DNA of 64,000 bases. It comes from Pseudomonadota bacterium. GTDB lineage: Bacteria > Pseudomonadota > Gammaproteobacteria > Acidiferrobacterales > Acidiferrobacteraceae. The DNA is taken from contig JAJYRD010000027.1 of NCBI GenBank assembly GCA_021794275.1, forward strand, positions 1-64,000, in the 5' to 3' direction. A model generated the notes under the pieces. It saw only the letters and a list, made by a program, of their open reading frames with translations, did no database searches and had not been told where the DNA came from. A program made the translations under genes and the position numbers. Of this stretch, positions 9,014 to 19,611 are shown in pieces (the first letter of the stretch is position 1; each line of letters opens with the position of its first letter).

Positions 9014-10096
9014 ATGACGACGCGCACCACCCGACCCGGCATCGCAAGCGCACTTGCCGCCGCCGCCCTTTTCGGCATCAGTACGCCCCTTGCCAAACTT
9101 CTTGTAGGCGGTGTGGCGCCAGTACTTTTGGCCGGACTGCTCTATCTCGGCGCGGGGGCGTGCCTCCTCGCATGGTACGGGTGGCGCAGGATGAGTCAGC
9201 ATGCGGAAGTGGCGGCCCACGGGCCCTTTACGCGCGCCGATTTCGGCAACTTAGTCGGGGCCATTGCGGCGGGCGGGATGATCGGGCCTGTACTCTTGAT
9301 GGAAGGCCTTGCACGCACCGCCGCCGCCAGCGCCTCGCTGCTGCTCAACCTCGAAGGGGCGCTCACCGCGCTGCTTGCGTGGCTCGTGTTCCGCGAGAAC
9401 GTTGAGCGCCGTATCGCCACGGGCATGGCCCTCATAGTAGCAGGCGGGGCGCTCGTGTCCTGGAAGGGGGGCGCGATCGCCTTCGGCTCAGGCTCCCTTT
9501 TGATCGCGGGCGCCTGCCTTGCCTGGGCGATCGACAACAATCTGACCCGCGGGTTGTCGGCCCGCGATCCGGTCCAGATCGCGGGTCTCAAAGGTCTGGT
9601 TGCGGGCCTCACCAACACTGTCGTGGCCCTGGCCCTCGGGGCCCGATTCCCGCACCCGACCATCGCCGCCGCGGCAGGGAGCGTGGGCGCCCTCGGTTAC
9701 GGACTTAGCCTCGTGTTGTTCATGGTGGCGCTACGGCATCTGGGCAGCGCCCGCACCGGGGCCTACTTTTCCACCGCGCCCTTCCTCGGTGCGGGAGTCT
9801 CGCTCCTGCTCCTGAATGAAGCTTTGGCACCTCTATTCTGGCCCGCGGCGGCACTCATGGCCTTGGGCGTCTATCTGCACCTCACCGAATCCCACTCGCA
9901 TCTACACCAGCATGAACGGCAGACCCACACGCATCGGCATACGCACGATGCCCACCACCATCATGAACATGATTTCCCGTGGGATGGCGCGGAACCGCAC
10001 ACGCACAACCACACACATGTGCCGCTTCTGCACAGCCATCCCCATTTCCCAGACATCCACCACCGGCACCGCCATAACAAGAGCGCCGATTCTTAA
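9014..10096 (+). CDS. EamA/DMT-family transporter with histidine-rich C-terminal tail
   Basis: Two EamA-like repeats, then ESHSHLHQHERQTHTHRHTHDAHHHHEHDF...HTHNHTHVPLLHSHPHFPDIHHRHRHN. Confidence 0.88.
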   Translation: MTTRTTRPGIASALAAAALFGISTPLAKLLVGGVAPVLLAGLLYLGAGACLLAWYGWRRMSQHAEVAAHGPFTRADFGNLVGAIAAGGMIGPVLLMEGLARTAAASASLLLNLEGALTALLAWLVFRENVERRIATGMALIVAGGALVSWKGGAIAFGSGSLLIAGACLAWAIDNNLTRGLSARDPVQIAGLKGLVAGLTNTVVALALGARFPHPTIAAAAGSVGALGYGLSLVLFMVALRHLGSARTGAYFSTAPFLGAGVSLLLLNEALAPLFWPAAALMALGVYLHLTESHSHLHQHERQTHTHRHTHDAHHHHEHDFPWDGAEPHTHNHTHVPLLHSHPHFPDIHHRHRHNKSADS

Positions 10097-10700
10097 CGTC
10101 TCGCCTGCCCCCGTAGGGACGGGATGTGCATGGCGCTTGTGTCGTCCCCTGGACCGGGAATACCCGCATGATGTATGTAAGAGACGACTACCGCGCTCTT
10201 GGATCCCCTCCTACCTAGCGCCCCAAAGAGTGCGCGTGCGCAATGCGCGCTAGGCCAGAATTCGGATCGCGACGCGGTCCCGATTGCGAGAGAGCGCGCC
10301 TTAGCCAAGCTGCGTCGCCTCCCAGGCACCCGAAGTTGATTCTTCGTGGCGCATTTGGCCCCGACGCCCGCGCTCAACAACCTCCACCTCGCGCGGACTG
10401 CCGCTCTATCGGCTTGCTTTTTTCTCATCGCGTTCATGGATCGCCCCCGCTTCGCCGCGCCCGCGCCGAGCGACCACGTTCATGTCCGTCCAGCCGCGTA
10501 TTTCTACCTATCGTCGTCCCGACTCGCAAGTTATCTCTTAGCGTCTACATTTAATTCCCGACTTTTTCCAGGCCTCCTGACACACGGAAAACATTTTACA
10601 GCAACGCCTATGATTTTTTCATGCGCCCACTTTCCCAAATAGTTCGATGATATATACTGCACAAATGATGTGATGGATCACGGCGTTAGTTGGCTGACTT

Positions 10701-12536
10701 TTGGATGGCCTGGTCTTAAAACACGGTCTGCATGACGCAGTCGAAGTACAGGGGGTTATGCGCGAAACGGTCCTAGAGTGGCTTCTGGAGGAGGCCTGCG
10801 GGTTCGCGAAAGCCAGTGCGGAAATGATCCCTTTCCGCTGCTGCGACGCCCTTGTTCGCCGTGTTCCGGATGCGCGCTTCGCCTCCTGGTACCCGCAAGA
10901 TACCCACCCCCTGCCCGCCTACGTGGCAGGACCGGCCACCAAGACTGGGCACGCGCTGAGCGTCGCGGGCCTCCGGACTCCGACCTCCGCGTGCGCAGCA
11001 CCGTCACGGCCACGCGCATTCAGTCTGGATGCCCCGGAGTTCGCTCATTTACGCGCGGATGCGCTTGCGGCCTGCATATCGCAAGTCGTGGTCATAGAGC
11101 TCATTGGGCGCGCGGGACACGTAGGGGGACTCCTTGCGCTTGGCCTCGGTGAAACGCAATTTCTCGCTGAGGGCGGCATGATATCGCTGCTGGCCTTTAC
11201 GCGACTTGCCGAGGCGCACATGGACTACGGCGCCGCCGACAGCCAGCTGCGGGATATGAACAATCGCGATGCTCTTACGAAGCTGCATAACCGCCGCGGC
11301 TTCCTCGAAATCGCCGAACGGGAACATTCGCGCACCAAAGAAAACGGGGGCATCTACAGCATTGTTCTTTTCGATGTCGATCACCTGAAGTACATCAATA
11401 ATGAGTACGGCTACGAGACTGGCGATGCCCTTCTAAAGGTGCTCGGCATGCGTATCGCGCAGCTTCTGCCCCAACAGGGCATCCTTGCCCGCTGGAGTGG
11501 CGAGGAGTTCATCGGCCTGCTCCCGGATGTATCCGAGCCCGAAGCGGCCCTGATGGCCGAACACGTACAGAACGTTATTCACCAGGAACCCTTTCTCACG
11601 CTGCTTGCGGGCTCCGTCGGTATAAGCGCGGGCGTGGCGAGCTCCCCAGAATACCCAGCGGTCGCAGCCGCGATTGCCGCAGCCAACACGCGCCTGGGTC
11701 AGGCCGCCAACGCTGGGCTCAGGCGGCGTCACATCCGCCTGCCGGCGCCGACCGACGGCGACTTGCACCTCATGACCCAGATCCGCACGGCGCTTGCGAG
11801 CGGCCGCATCCGGGCGGCCTATCAGCCCATAGTTGACCTCGCCACGGGTCAGGTCGTCGCCGAAGAGGCGCTGGCACGACTGATTTCCGTGGACGGCAAG
11901 ATCGAATTCCCAGCAAGTCGGTTCATAGAAATTGTTACGCGCTTCGACCTCGTCCATGAAATCGACGCGGCCATCATGCGCGAGACGCTCGGGCACTGCA
12001 CAGCACAAGTACTGGCCGGCGCCTCGCGCCTTCATTTCGTGAACATGTCAGCGGCTTTCCTGCGCCACCCCGACCTGGTTGAAGAGATATTCATCCTGAT
12101 CCAGAAACAATGCCAGGCATGCGGCCATGACGACACGGCGCCCAAGCCGATGGTGATAGAAATCACCGAGCGCGAGTTTCTCCAAGATACGGCCACGGCG
12201 CTCGCGGTTCTCCAGCCATTGCTCGATTTCGGCCTACGCATCGCGATAGATGACTTCGGCAGCGGGTACTCCTCGTTCCGTTACCTGGTCGACCTTCCCG
12301 TGGACTTCGTAAAGCTCGATGGTGAGTTAGTGCGCAAGATCGCAAGCGACCGAAAGGCGCGAACGGTAGTGCAGAGCATGCAAAGGCTCGCGCATGACCT
12401 GGGACTCGTAACGGTGGCAGAATATGTCGAGAATGAACAGGCCTGGGCGATGCTGAGAGACATGGGAGTTCAGTGGGGCCAGGGCTACCTCTTTGGCAAG
12501 CCCCGCCGGGAGCCTGCGGCCATGTCGGCCTCCTGA
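10701..12536 (+). CDS. Diguanylate cyclase/phosphodiesterase with GGDEF (SGEEF) and EAL domains
   Basis: RDALTKLHNRRGF...FDVDHLKYINNEYGYETGD...RWSGEEF; EAL region with EEALARL, DDFGSGYSSFRYL and KLDGELV. Confidence 0.92.
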   Translation: MDGLVLKHGLHDAVEVQGVMRETVLEWLLEEACGFAKASAEMIPFRCCDALVRRVPDARFASWYPQDTHPLPAYVAGPATKTGHALSVAGLRTPTSACAAPSRPRAFSLDAPEFAHLRADALAACISQVVVIELIGRAGHVGGLLALGLGETQFLAEGGMISLLAFTRLAEAHMDYGAADSQLRDMNNRDALTKLHNRRGFLEIAEREHSRTKENGGIYSIVLFDVDHLKYINNEYGYETGDALLKVLGMRIAQLLPQQGILARWSGEEFIGLLPDVSEPEAALMAEHVQNVIHQEPFLTLLAGSVGISAGVASSPEYPAVAAAIAAANTRLGQAANAGLRRRHIRLPAPTDGDLHLMTQIRTALASGRIRAAYQPIVDLATGQVVAEEALARLISVDGKIEFPASRFIEIVTRFDLVHEIDAAIMRETLGHCTAQVLAGASRLHFVNMSAAFLRHPDLVEEIFILIQKQCQACGHDDTAPKPMVIEITEREFLQDTATALAVLQPLLDFGLRIAIDDFGSGYSSFRYLVDLPVDFVKLDGELVRKIASDRKARTVVQSMQRLAHDLGLVTVAEYVENEQAWAMLRDMGVQWGQGYLFGKPRREPAAMSAS

Positions 12537-12623
12537 TCGCGCCCGAACGGTACGCGCCCTCGCTAGACGCCATAAGGAACGGAAAGCGACCAAAACAGCT
12601 GCCCATCACAAGGAGGTTCTCTG

Positions 12624-14129
12624 ATGAATAATTCGAGCAACGACACGCCCTGGCACCCCAACCTTTCGCACCAGTACTTCAATAAGGTGACGGCTGCGGA
12701 GGGAGATGCGCCGGTACCTGAAACGGGGCCACTGCCCCGGGAGCGGACAACACTCCCGGAGCGCTTGCGCGCCTCGCTCGCCCGCACGCCCGAAGCATTC
12801 CCGTGCTTTGACTTCCAGTATCCCCCCGTCGCGTTCGCCGAGCGTAGCGCGCGCAGCCGGTCATACGAAACCCTATGGGCAGGCCGCAATGCCCATGGGC
12901 CCCGCGCGGCCCTTTATGTTCATATCCCCTTTTGCCGCGCCCGCTGCTCCTTCTGCTATTTCACGGTGGCCGCCAATCGTGGCGAAGCGGAAGTTGACGA
13001 GTATCTTGACGCTCTGGATCGGGAGATGGCGCAGGTCGCTCCGTTTGTGCGGGATCGGGTCATAGAGAGTCTCTACTGGGGCGGCGGCACGCCCACCTAC
13101 CTCACCGTCGCGCAAATAGAGCGCCTTATGGAATCCCTGCATAAGCATTTCGATCTCACTGAATGCGGGGAATTTACCGTAGAGTCGACGCCCACCATGT
13201 TGGACGAGGCAAAGCTCTCGACCCTGCGCCGCGTCGGCCTCACAAGGCTTAGCATGGGAATACAGAGTTTTGACGATCGTATACTGAAACGCCTCAATCG
13301 ATCGTTTGAGCGCAAGGATATAGAGCGCGTGGTCCGCCAGGCCCGTGAACAAGGGGTCGCCGCGATCAATATCGATCTGATGTATGGCTTGCCGGATCAG
13401 ACGCTAGAGAACTGGCATACGGGCCTCGACCGTATGTTCGATATGGAGATCGACGGATGCACCGTCTATTCCCTGGACCTTCACGAAAGCACGCAATTCT
13501 TCCGCAAGCGCGACGAACTTGCTCTCGCGCCGACGGCCGTCCAGATCCAGATGTACAGGGAGGCGGTGGACAGGCTGCAAGCCTGCGGTTACACCATGAT
13601 CAACCGCAATATCTTTGCGCGCGACCCCGAGACCTATCGGCACCAGAACCGCCGCTGGGAAAATCTCCCCCTGATCGGCCTTGGCGCGAGCGCGCAATCG
13701 TACGCCCCGGGCGTCGCCTACCAGAACTACGGCTCCATCGACCAGTATATTGACGCGCTCGAGGATGAGACAACCGCCGTCGAGCGCGCGGTATGGTTGG
13801 ATGAGGGTGAGGAGTTCTATCGCGAAGCGGTGTGCCGGCTCCGGTTTTCGAGCCTCCACCTGGCCGATTTCGCCAAGCGCCATGGCGGCCCGCTTGATGC
13901 GCGCTTCGCCGCGCTCACGACGGATCTGATCGGCATGGGCTACCTTCAGAACGAAGACGGTATCTTGCGCCTCACGCGCAAGGGCCTCGATTACGGCAAC
14001 CTGATCAGCATGTTCTACTTCAGTGATCAGCGCAAGCAAGGGCTCGCCACCCACCCCGCAGTCCAGAAAGTCCTGCAGCTCCAAGCCTTGCGCGCCGCAG
14101 GGCTTACCGAGGACATGAGCATGGTCTGA
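12624..14129 (+). CDS. Coproporphyrinogen III oxidase-like (HemN/HemW-type) radical SAM protein
   Basis: ALYVHIPFCRARCSFCYFTVAANRG...LYWGGGTPTYL...SMGIQSFDDRILKRLNR...NIDLMYGLPDQT. Confidence 0.88.
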   Translation: MNNSSNDTPWHPNLSHQYFNKVTAAEGDAPVPETGPLPRERTTLPERLRASLARTPEAFPCFDFQYPPVAFAERSARSRSYETLWAGRNAHGPRAALYVHIPFCRARCSFCYFTVAANRGEAEVDEYLDALDREMAQVAPFVRDRVIESLYWGGGTPTYLTVAQIERLMESLHKHFDLTECGEFTVESTPTMLDEAKLSTLRRVGLTRLSMGIQSFDDRILKRLNRSFERKDIERVVRQAREQGVAAINIDLMYGLPDQTLENWHTGLDRMFDMEIDGCTVYSLDLHESTQFFRKRDELALAPTAVQIQMYREAVDRLQACGYTMINRNIFARDPETYRHQNRRWENLPLIGLGASAQSYAPGVAYQNYGSIDQYIDALEDETTAVERAVWLDEGEEFYREAVCRLRFSSLHLADFAKRHGGPLDARFAALTTDLIGMGYLQNEDGILRLTRKGLDYGNLISMFYFSDQRKQGLATHPAVQKVLQLQALRAAGLTEDMSMV

Positions 14130-14516
14130 CCACTGGGGCGGGATTGGCTTTCCGCCCGGGGACGTGCCTGCGGTCCTGGTCGATGCCCACGAGCCGGTGA
14201 GGGGCGACCGCCATCATTCCCCATGGATGATGGGCCGGTTGGGAGGTTAGGCTTGGCATCCACCGTTTACCGAACAGACTGGGCGGTGTTCCGATCGCGC
14301 TTTCCGAGGTGACGCAGAGAAATATGGTCTTTCGCGGCCGCACAACAAGGGTGCCCACCAGCCCCGTGGGTGGGCTGCTACCTCATCCCAATGCGGGGCG
14401 TGGGTTCGCTTGGTATTGCCCCAGATAGACCCATACAGACTGGCGCACGACGATCACGTGTAAGACAATAGCACCTTAATCAGGCGCCATTGGTCTAAAT
14501 CACGAGGGGTCCAATC

Positions 14517-14660
14517 ATGCTGCTCGCCTTCTTGGTCGCGCTTATCATTATTACAGTGATCGCTACCTTCCCGAGTTTCTGGATACGCCACCTCACCACC
14601 CGCATCGCCCGCTCCCACGACACAAACGCCTCGGACTCCAAAGAGCGTCCCGATACCTGA
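14517..14660 (+). CDS. Small predicted membrane protein (47 aa)
   Basis: MLLAFLVALIIITVIATFPSFWIRHLTTRIARSHDTNASDSKERPDT*, preceded by a GAGGGG ribosome-binding-like sequence. Confidence 0.45.
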   Translation: MLLAFLVALIIITVIATFPSFWIRHLTTRIARSHDTNASDSKERPDT

Positions 14661-15449
14661 AAGCAATTGTCAAGAACGCTTTACGCCCGGAGTGGCAGGG
14701 CTCCCACCTGTCGCCCAGAGCGGCTGAATGGCTGTTGCGCGTACCGTCAACGCATCTCCAGCGTGCTCATGCCTCGCCGCCATTGCGTTTATGTGTAGCT
14801 CTTTAACGTTTCCATTTATGCCGTCCTGCGTTTATTGGCGCAAACGACCAGACTCAAAGCAGGGAATCCGTACCTATCCGCCGTTCGGCGGCTTCACGCG
14901 AAAATGGAAAGCGCTATGCTACGGCCACACTTTCATAACGACACAGAGAATTGACATGCCTCAAAAATCGACGGATCGCAGCCCCTCATCTTTAACGTCA
15001 TTCGCAGCACCCAGGGCAAGGAATTCGATCTTGACACGCTATCCCGACATAGGCCCCACTCTCACCCTGGCTCACGCGCCACTGCACTTAGCGCAGGGTC
15101 TCTTGACTGCTTCATCGAACCCAACGGGACGTGGCCGCAAACGCGCCTGTTGAGTTCCAGTGCGCGCGTGCCCTACCATATGATCATGCGTCTTTTCCGT
15201 GGAGCGACCTTGAGCTACGCGACTGCACGGGGCTCGCAGCACGCTAGGCTGGGGGGACGCCAGAACTCCTGATCTACGTCTCCGTTGACTCCGGCGTCAC
15301 CCCTTAAGACGCCTGCCGCCGGACCCGCCCCTTAAAGGTTGACCGCGATACCCGTCTCGAACGAGGCTCAAGCATCATGAAGTGGGCGTCGCTCGGACGC
15401 GCCCATCATCGTAGGGATCAAACGGACGCAAGATGCGAGCCTTTGCATT

Positions 15450-16440
15450 ATGCGACGATCCAAGCTGGTGTGCGCCTTTCGAAAGGCACGGGTCACACGC
15501 CAGAAGCGTCACCGGGGCAAACTCGGCACCGTCTCCGATGTGTATGGCCGGATCTTGCGCGAACTGGATGGCCCAGTGGATGTGCTTGTGGTGTGTTACT
15601 CGTCGAATGCCGAGATGAGGCGCATCAGTGGGTACGAGCGGGCAGGAAATCGAGGCTGTAATTCATTTACGACCCAAGGCCGGACGCGTGAGGATACCGC
15701 ATCACTTGGCCTACCTTTGTAGCGTATTCCGGCCCTCCCCTTTTTGTCAGGCGGCTGTCGGGTCGTCGACGACCAGGGAAGTCCGGTCGCCGAGTGCCTG
15801 GAAGATTGGCCGGCGGACTCGGTCGCCACCCATGACTGGCGCGAGGTCTCGTCCTTTTACAAGGAAGGCCGACCGGGAAGGACTGGCCTGTCTCGCCAAG
15901 CAACTGTGGAGAGGTGAGCGCGGGCGGCCCGTGGGACTCGGCATGTTCTATTTCCTGTTGACCCAGGCCATCTTTCCGGGCGAGAGCAACGAAGGCACGG
16001 TCATAGAGCTTGCCCCCTATGGCGACCGGCGGGCCCGGCGACTCCCGGATCTCCATGTCGCCTGCGGCGAGGTCGGCATGCCGGATGCGCTACGAGGGCC
16101 GGCGGCGCGTCCTTCTTCGGGGCCAAGGTCTGCTGGTGGCGCATCCACATGGTCGACTAGGACCGCCCCTTCGCCGGTCATCAAGGCGGGTCCGACGGCG
16201 CCCTCGACCATTGGTGGCCGACGACGGGCGCGGGGCCGCCGCCATGCGAATATGGTCCGCCCGGCAGCGGCCCCATGCTGCGCTCGTGGGCATCCATGCT
16301 CGCGGCGACACCGTCCTCACCGCCGGCAGCATCGACCGGGTGCAGGTCCTGGCGGGCGCCCATCCGCTCGTCGACCGTATTACACGCAACGCCCTGGACC
16401 GACTCGGTGGCCGCCGAGCAGGGTCCTTCCGCCCTCCTAA
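15450..16440 (+). pseudogene. Decayed protein-coding remnants of unknown function in several frames
   Basis: Protein-like stretches switch frame, e.g. VYGRILRELDGPVDVLVVCYSSNAEMRRI, CRVVDDQGSPVAECLEDWPADSVATHDWREVSSFYKEGRPGRTGLSRQ, LWRGERGRPVGLGMFYFLLTQAIFPGESNEGTVIEL. Confidence 0.35.
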
Positions 16441-16808
16441 TGCGCAAAAGCCGGCGCGTGCATCAAGGTCGGGATCATCGTGCGTGTGTAGAGCGTAGCG
16501 AACATCCACGCGGTTAAGCCAATCGTCATAACAAAAAGCGGTATGAAAAGCACAAAGGCCGCGGTCATCCAGCGCTGGGTCCTCGAGAAGTCGAGACGCA
16601 ACCAGAAATACCCTTGAATAAGCGTGAGGGCTGCGGCGCACGCGACCACGACGATCATCAGGCGCAATGGCGTACCTAGATGATGGACAACGAGCCACAA
16701 GGGGGCGCCGGTCAGCAGCAAGGATACGATATAGGTCCCCAGGTACTGGCCGCCCCGCGCCAGCTGGACCTCGGGGTGTTGCAAGGGATCGCGCGCCTCA
16801 GTGGACAT
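16437..16808 (-). CDS. cyoD: Cytochrome o ubiquinol oxidase subunit IV
   Basis: Small protein with three hydrophobic segments, last in a cyoABCD-ordered cluster. Confidence 0.82.
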   Translation of the reverse strand: MSTEARDPLQHPEVQLARGGQYLGTYIVSLLLTGAPLWLVVHHLGTPLRLMIVVVACAAALTLIQGYFWLRLDFSRTQRWMTAAFVLFIPLFVMTIGLTAWMFATLYTRTMIPTLMHAPAFAH

Positions 16809-17436
16809 GAAGGGCCCCCGCCAGATAGACGAAACTGAAGACATAGATCCAGATGAACCCCTGGAAGAACCAGAACAGCTTCAGATTCAAGAGACGATAG
16901 ACCACGTTGGGAGTGAACCCCTGCCGAGCCACCTGCGCCATCATGACGGCGATCCACAAGACCCCGAACACTAGATGCGCGCCGTGATAGAGAACGAGCG
17001 CATAAAAGGCCGACAGATAGCCGCTACGTTCCGGGACCATGCCATGCAAGGCCAGCTGCGCAAAGTCATAGCCCTCGGCAAGCAGAAAACCGCCCCCCAA
17101 CAGAAAGGCCCCTCCGAGTCCGACGAGAACGGCGGTCCGATTACCGCGTTTCAATCCCACCATCGCCGCGCCGTAGGCGAGTATGGCGGAAAAAAGGAGC
17201 ACAGTACCCCAGAACGCCGCCATCGGATGGACCACATCGCCGGCCGTGGGCCCGGCGGCGGCATTGACCCTGTGATCCAACACGAGATAGCTCGCAAAAA
17301 GGCTCGACACGATCATGGCATCGCTCAAAAGGTACAACCAGAACCCGAGAGTCCGGGTCGCGATCATGTCGTGCTCGGTATGACTTTGGTCCCACAGCAC
17401 TGCAGTGGCCGGATCAACGTACGCCTCTTGGCTCAC
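16798..17436 (-). CDS. cyoC: Cytochrome o ubiquinol oxidase subunit III
   Basis: TRTLGFWLYLLSDAMIVSSLFASYLVL...YHGAHLVFGVLWI..WFFQGFIWIYVFSFVYL. Confidence 0.92.
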   Translation of the reverse strand: MSQEAYVDPATAVLWDQSHTEHDMIATRTLGFWLYLLSDAMIVSSLFASYLVLDHRVNAAAGPTAGDVVHPMAAFWGTVLLFSAILAYGAAMVGLKRGNRTAVLVGLGGAFLLGGGFLLAEGYDFAQLALHGMVPERSGYLSAFYALVLYHGAHLVFGVLWIAVMMAQVARQGFTPNVVYRLLNLKLFWFFQGFIWIYVFSFVYLAGALHVH

Positions 17437-17486
17437 TTGGCCTCCTTTTCTACGATCTCCGCCGCGCCCAGGGCCGCGCCGGCTGG

Positions 17487-19595
17487 TCAGTCATCCCGTG
17501 CGCGCGAGCGCGGCGCCGCAAGCGCATGGCGTGCCACGACCCCGCCCAGCATGCCGCCGGTGGCACCGGCCTCTCTTGGGATATCGGGGTATACCGCCTC
17601 CATCTGGCGTATCTGGGCGCCTGGCAGCGTATGCCCCGGGTCATCCTGAAAGGATCGCGCGATCACTATGATGACGATCCCGATCAAGCTAACGAGCGCC
17701 AGCCAATACATCCGCCACACGAGCCCAAAACCGAGCGCAAAGGCGCACGCCCCCAACATAAGCGGCAAGGGCGTGTTGTTCGGTAGGTGAATGTCCTCGT
17801 AATGATCGGGGCGCACGTGGCCCAAGCCGTGCTCGCGCCGCCACGCCCACTCATCCCGGGCGTTTACATGCGGCTGCACGGCGAAATTGTAAAACGGCAC
17901 CGGCGAGTGGGCGAGCCACTCGAGACTGCGCGAAGTACCCCAGGCGTCCGAGGTCGTCACCCGGTTCTTGGCGCGGTCGCGTATGCTCACGAAGAGTTGC
18001 TTTACCATGTAGTAGCTCGCGATAAGGAATAGAAAAATGCCAACTTCCTCACCTATGAGCAGGGGACGCCACGATGTGAAGGGGATATAGTCTATGCGCC
18101 GCGGCATGCCCATGAACCCGAGGGCATACATAGACCCGAAGAGCACCACGGTACCTGCGCTAAAGAACCAGAACGCAAGTTTTCCGGTACGTTCGTCCAG
18201 CTTGAATCCGAAGACCTTCGGAAACCAGTAATTGATCGCTCCAAAGCATGCAAATCCCACAACATTTAACATGTTGTGGAAATGCGCAACAACGAAGACG
18301 CTATTGTGCACCGTGTAATTGATCGCCGGCATCGCAAGCATCATGCCGGTTAGGCCACCGGTCAATAGCAAAACAAGCGCGGCCAGGGCCCATAGCATGG
18401 GAACATCGAACCGCACGCGTCCGCGGTAGAGCGTAAACGCCCAGTTGAATACCTTGACCCCCGTCGGAATTCCCACCAGCATGCTCGCGATACTGAAAAA
18501 GGCGTTCACACCAGGGCCCGCGCCCATGGTGAAAAAGTGGTGCAGCCAAACAGACCACGAGACCCCGCCAATGGCGATGCTGGCCGCCGCCATGGTGATA
18601 TAGCCGAAAAGCGGCTTCTCCGAGAATGTCGGTATGATCTCGGAGAGAATACCAAACGCCGGCAGGACGACATAATAGACCTCCGGATGACCCCATATCC
18701 AAAAAAGATCCGTATAGAGCATGAGGTTGCCGCCGAGGCCCGGGGTGAAGAAATGGGTCCCTGCGTAGCGGTCGAGACTTAGGAGCGCCACCGCCGCCGT
18801 GAACACCGGAAATGAGCTCAGACCCACGACGCTCGTGCTAAGCGCAGTCCAGCAGAATATGGGCATCTTTGTCCACGACATGCCGGGGGCGCGCATCTTA
18901 ATGATGGTCGCTATAATGTTGATGGACGCGAGCGTCGTGCCAACACTGCCAATCTGCACAGCCCAGCTCCAATAATCCACTCCCACCCCGGGGCTATATG
19001 CAAGCTCTGTGAGCGGACTCAAACCCACCCAACCCGCGTGCGAGAAATCCCCGATGAAGAGCGAGATCATGACAAGCCCGGTCGCCGCGGCCGTGAGCCA
19101 AAAGGACACGGCATTCAGATAAGGATAGGCCATGTCGCGGGCGCCGATCTGCAGGGGGACGATAATGTTCATGATCCCGACCAGGATAGGCGTGATCGCA
19201 AAGAGGATCATGATCGTGCCATGGGCGCTGTATATCTGCCCGAAATGATACGGCGGAAGATAGCCGTGAACGGCGCCCAGGTAGCCTGGCGACTTGGGCC
19301 CGACCGCCATGACCTGCTGGGTCCGCATCATGACGCCGTCTATAAAACCCCGAAACAGCATCACGACCCCCAGGAGGCAGTACATGACGCCGATCCTCTT
19401 GTGATCCAGAGAAGTCAGCCACTCGCGCCAAAGGTAGCCCCACGAGCGGTAATACGTGACGGCCCCAAGGACCGTCGCCGCGCCCAAGCTCACAAGCACG
19501 AAGGTCCAGAACAGAATCGGATTCTGCAGGGGGATCTGGTGGGCATCGAGCCTTCCAAGAAGCGGGGTCCACGGCCCCGGATAATCCACTAACAT
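17487..19595 (-). CDS. cyoB: Cytochrome o ubiquinol oxidase subunit I
   Basis: SLDHKRIGVMYCLLGVVMLFRGFIDGVMMRTQQ...IWGHPEVYYVVLPAFGILSEIIPTFS...VVAHFHNMLNVVGFACFGAINYWFPK. Confidence 0.97.
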   Translation of the reverse strand: MLVDYPGPWTPLLGRLDAHQIPLQNPILFWTFVLVSLGAATVLGAVTYYRSWGYLWREWLTSLDHKRIGVMYCLLGVVMLFRGFIDGVMMRTQQVMAVGPKSPGYLGAVHGYLPPYHFGQIYSAHGTIMILFAITPILVGIMNIIVPLQIGARDMAYPYLNAVSFWLTAAATGLVMISLFIGDFSHAGWVGLSPLTELAYSPGVGVDYWSWAVQIGSVGTTLASINIIATIIKMRAPGMSWTKMPIFCWTALSTSVVGLSSFPVFTAAVALLSLDRYAGTHFFTPGLGGNLMLYTDLFWIWGHPEVYYVVLPAFGILSEIIPTFSEKPLFGYITMAAASIAIGGVSWSVWLHHFFTMGAGPGVNAFFSIASMLVGIPTGVKVFNWAFTLYRGRVRFDVPMLWALAALVLLLTGGLTGMMLAMPAINYTVHNSVFVVAHFHNMLNVVGFACFGAINYWFPKVFGFKLDERTGKLAFWFFSAGTVVLFGSMYALGFMGMPRRIDYIPFTSWRPLLIGEEVGIFLFLIASYYMVKQLFVSIRDRAKNRVTTSDAWGTSRSLEWLAHSPVPFYNFAVQPHVNARDEWAWRREHGLGHVRPDHYEDIHLPNNTPLPLMLGACAFALGFGLVWRMYWLALVSLIGIVIIVIARSFQDDPGHTLPGAQIRQMEAVYPDIPREAGATGGMLGGVVARHALAAPRSRARDD

Positions 19596-19611
19596 CCGGC
19601 GTTCCTTGCGG

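Noticed and set aside
10346-10642. 98-aa plus-strand ORF between the EamA transporter and the GGDEF/EAL gene
   Set aside because: No recognisable motif or ribosome binding site; composition looks non-coding
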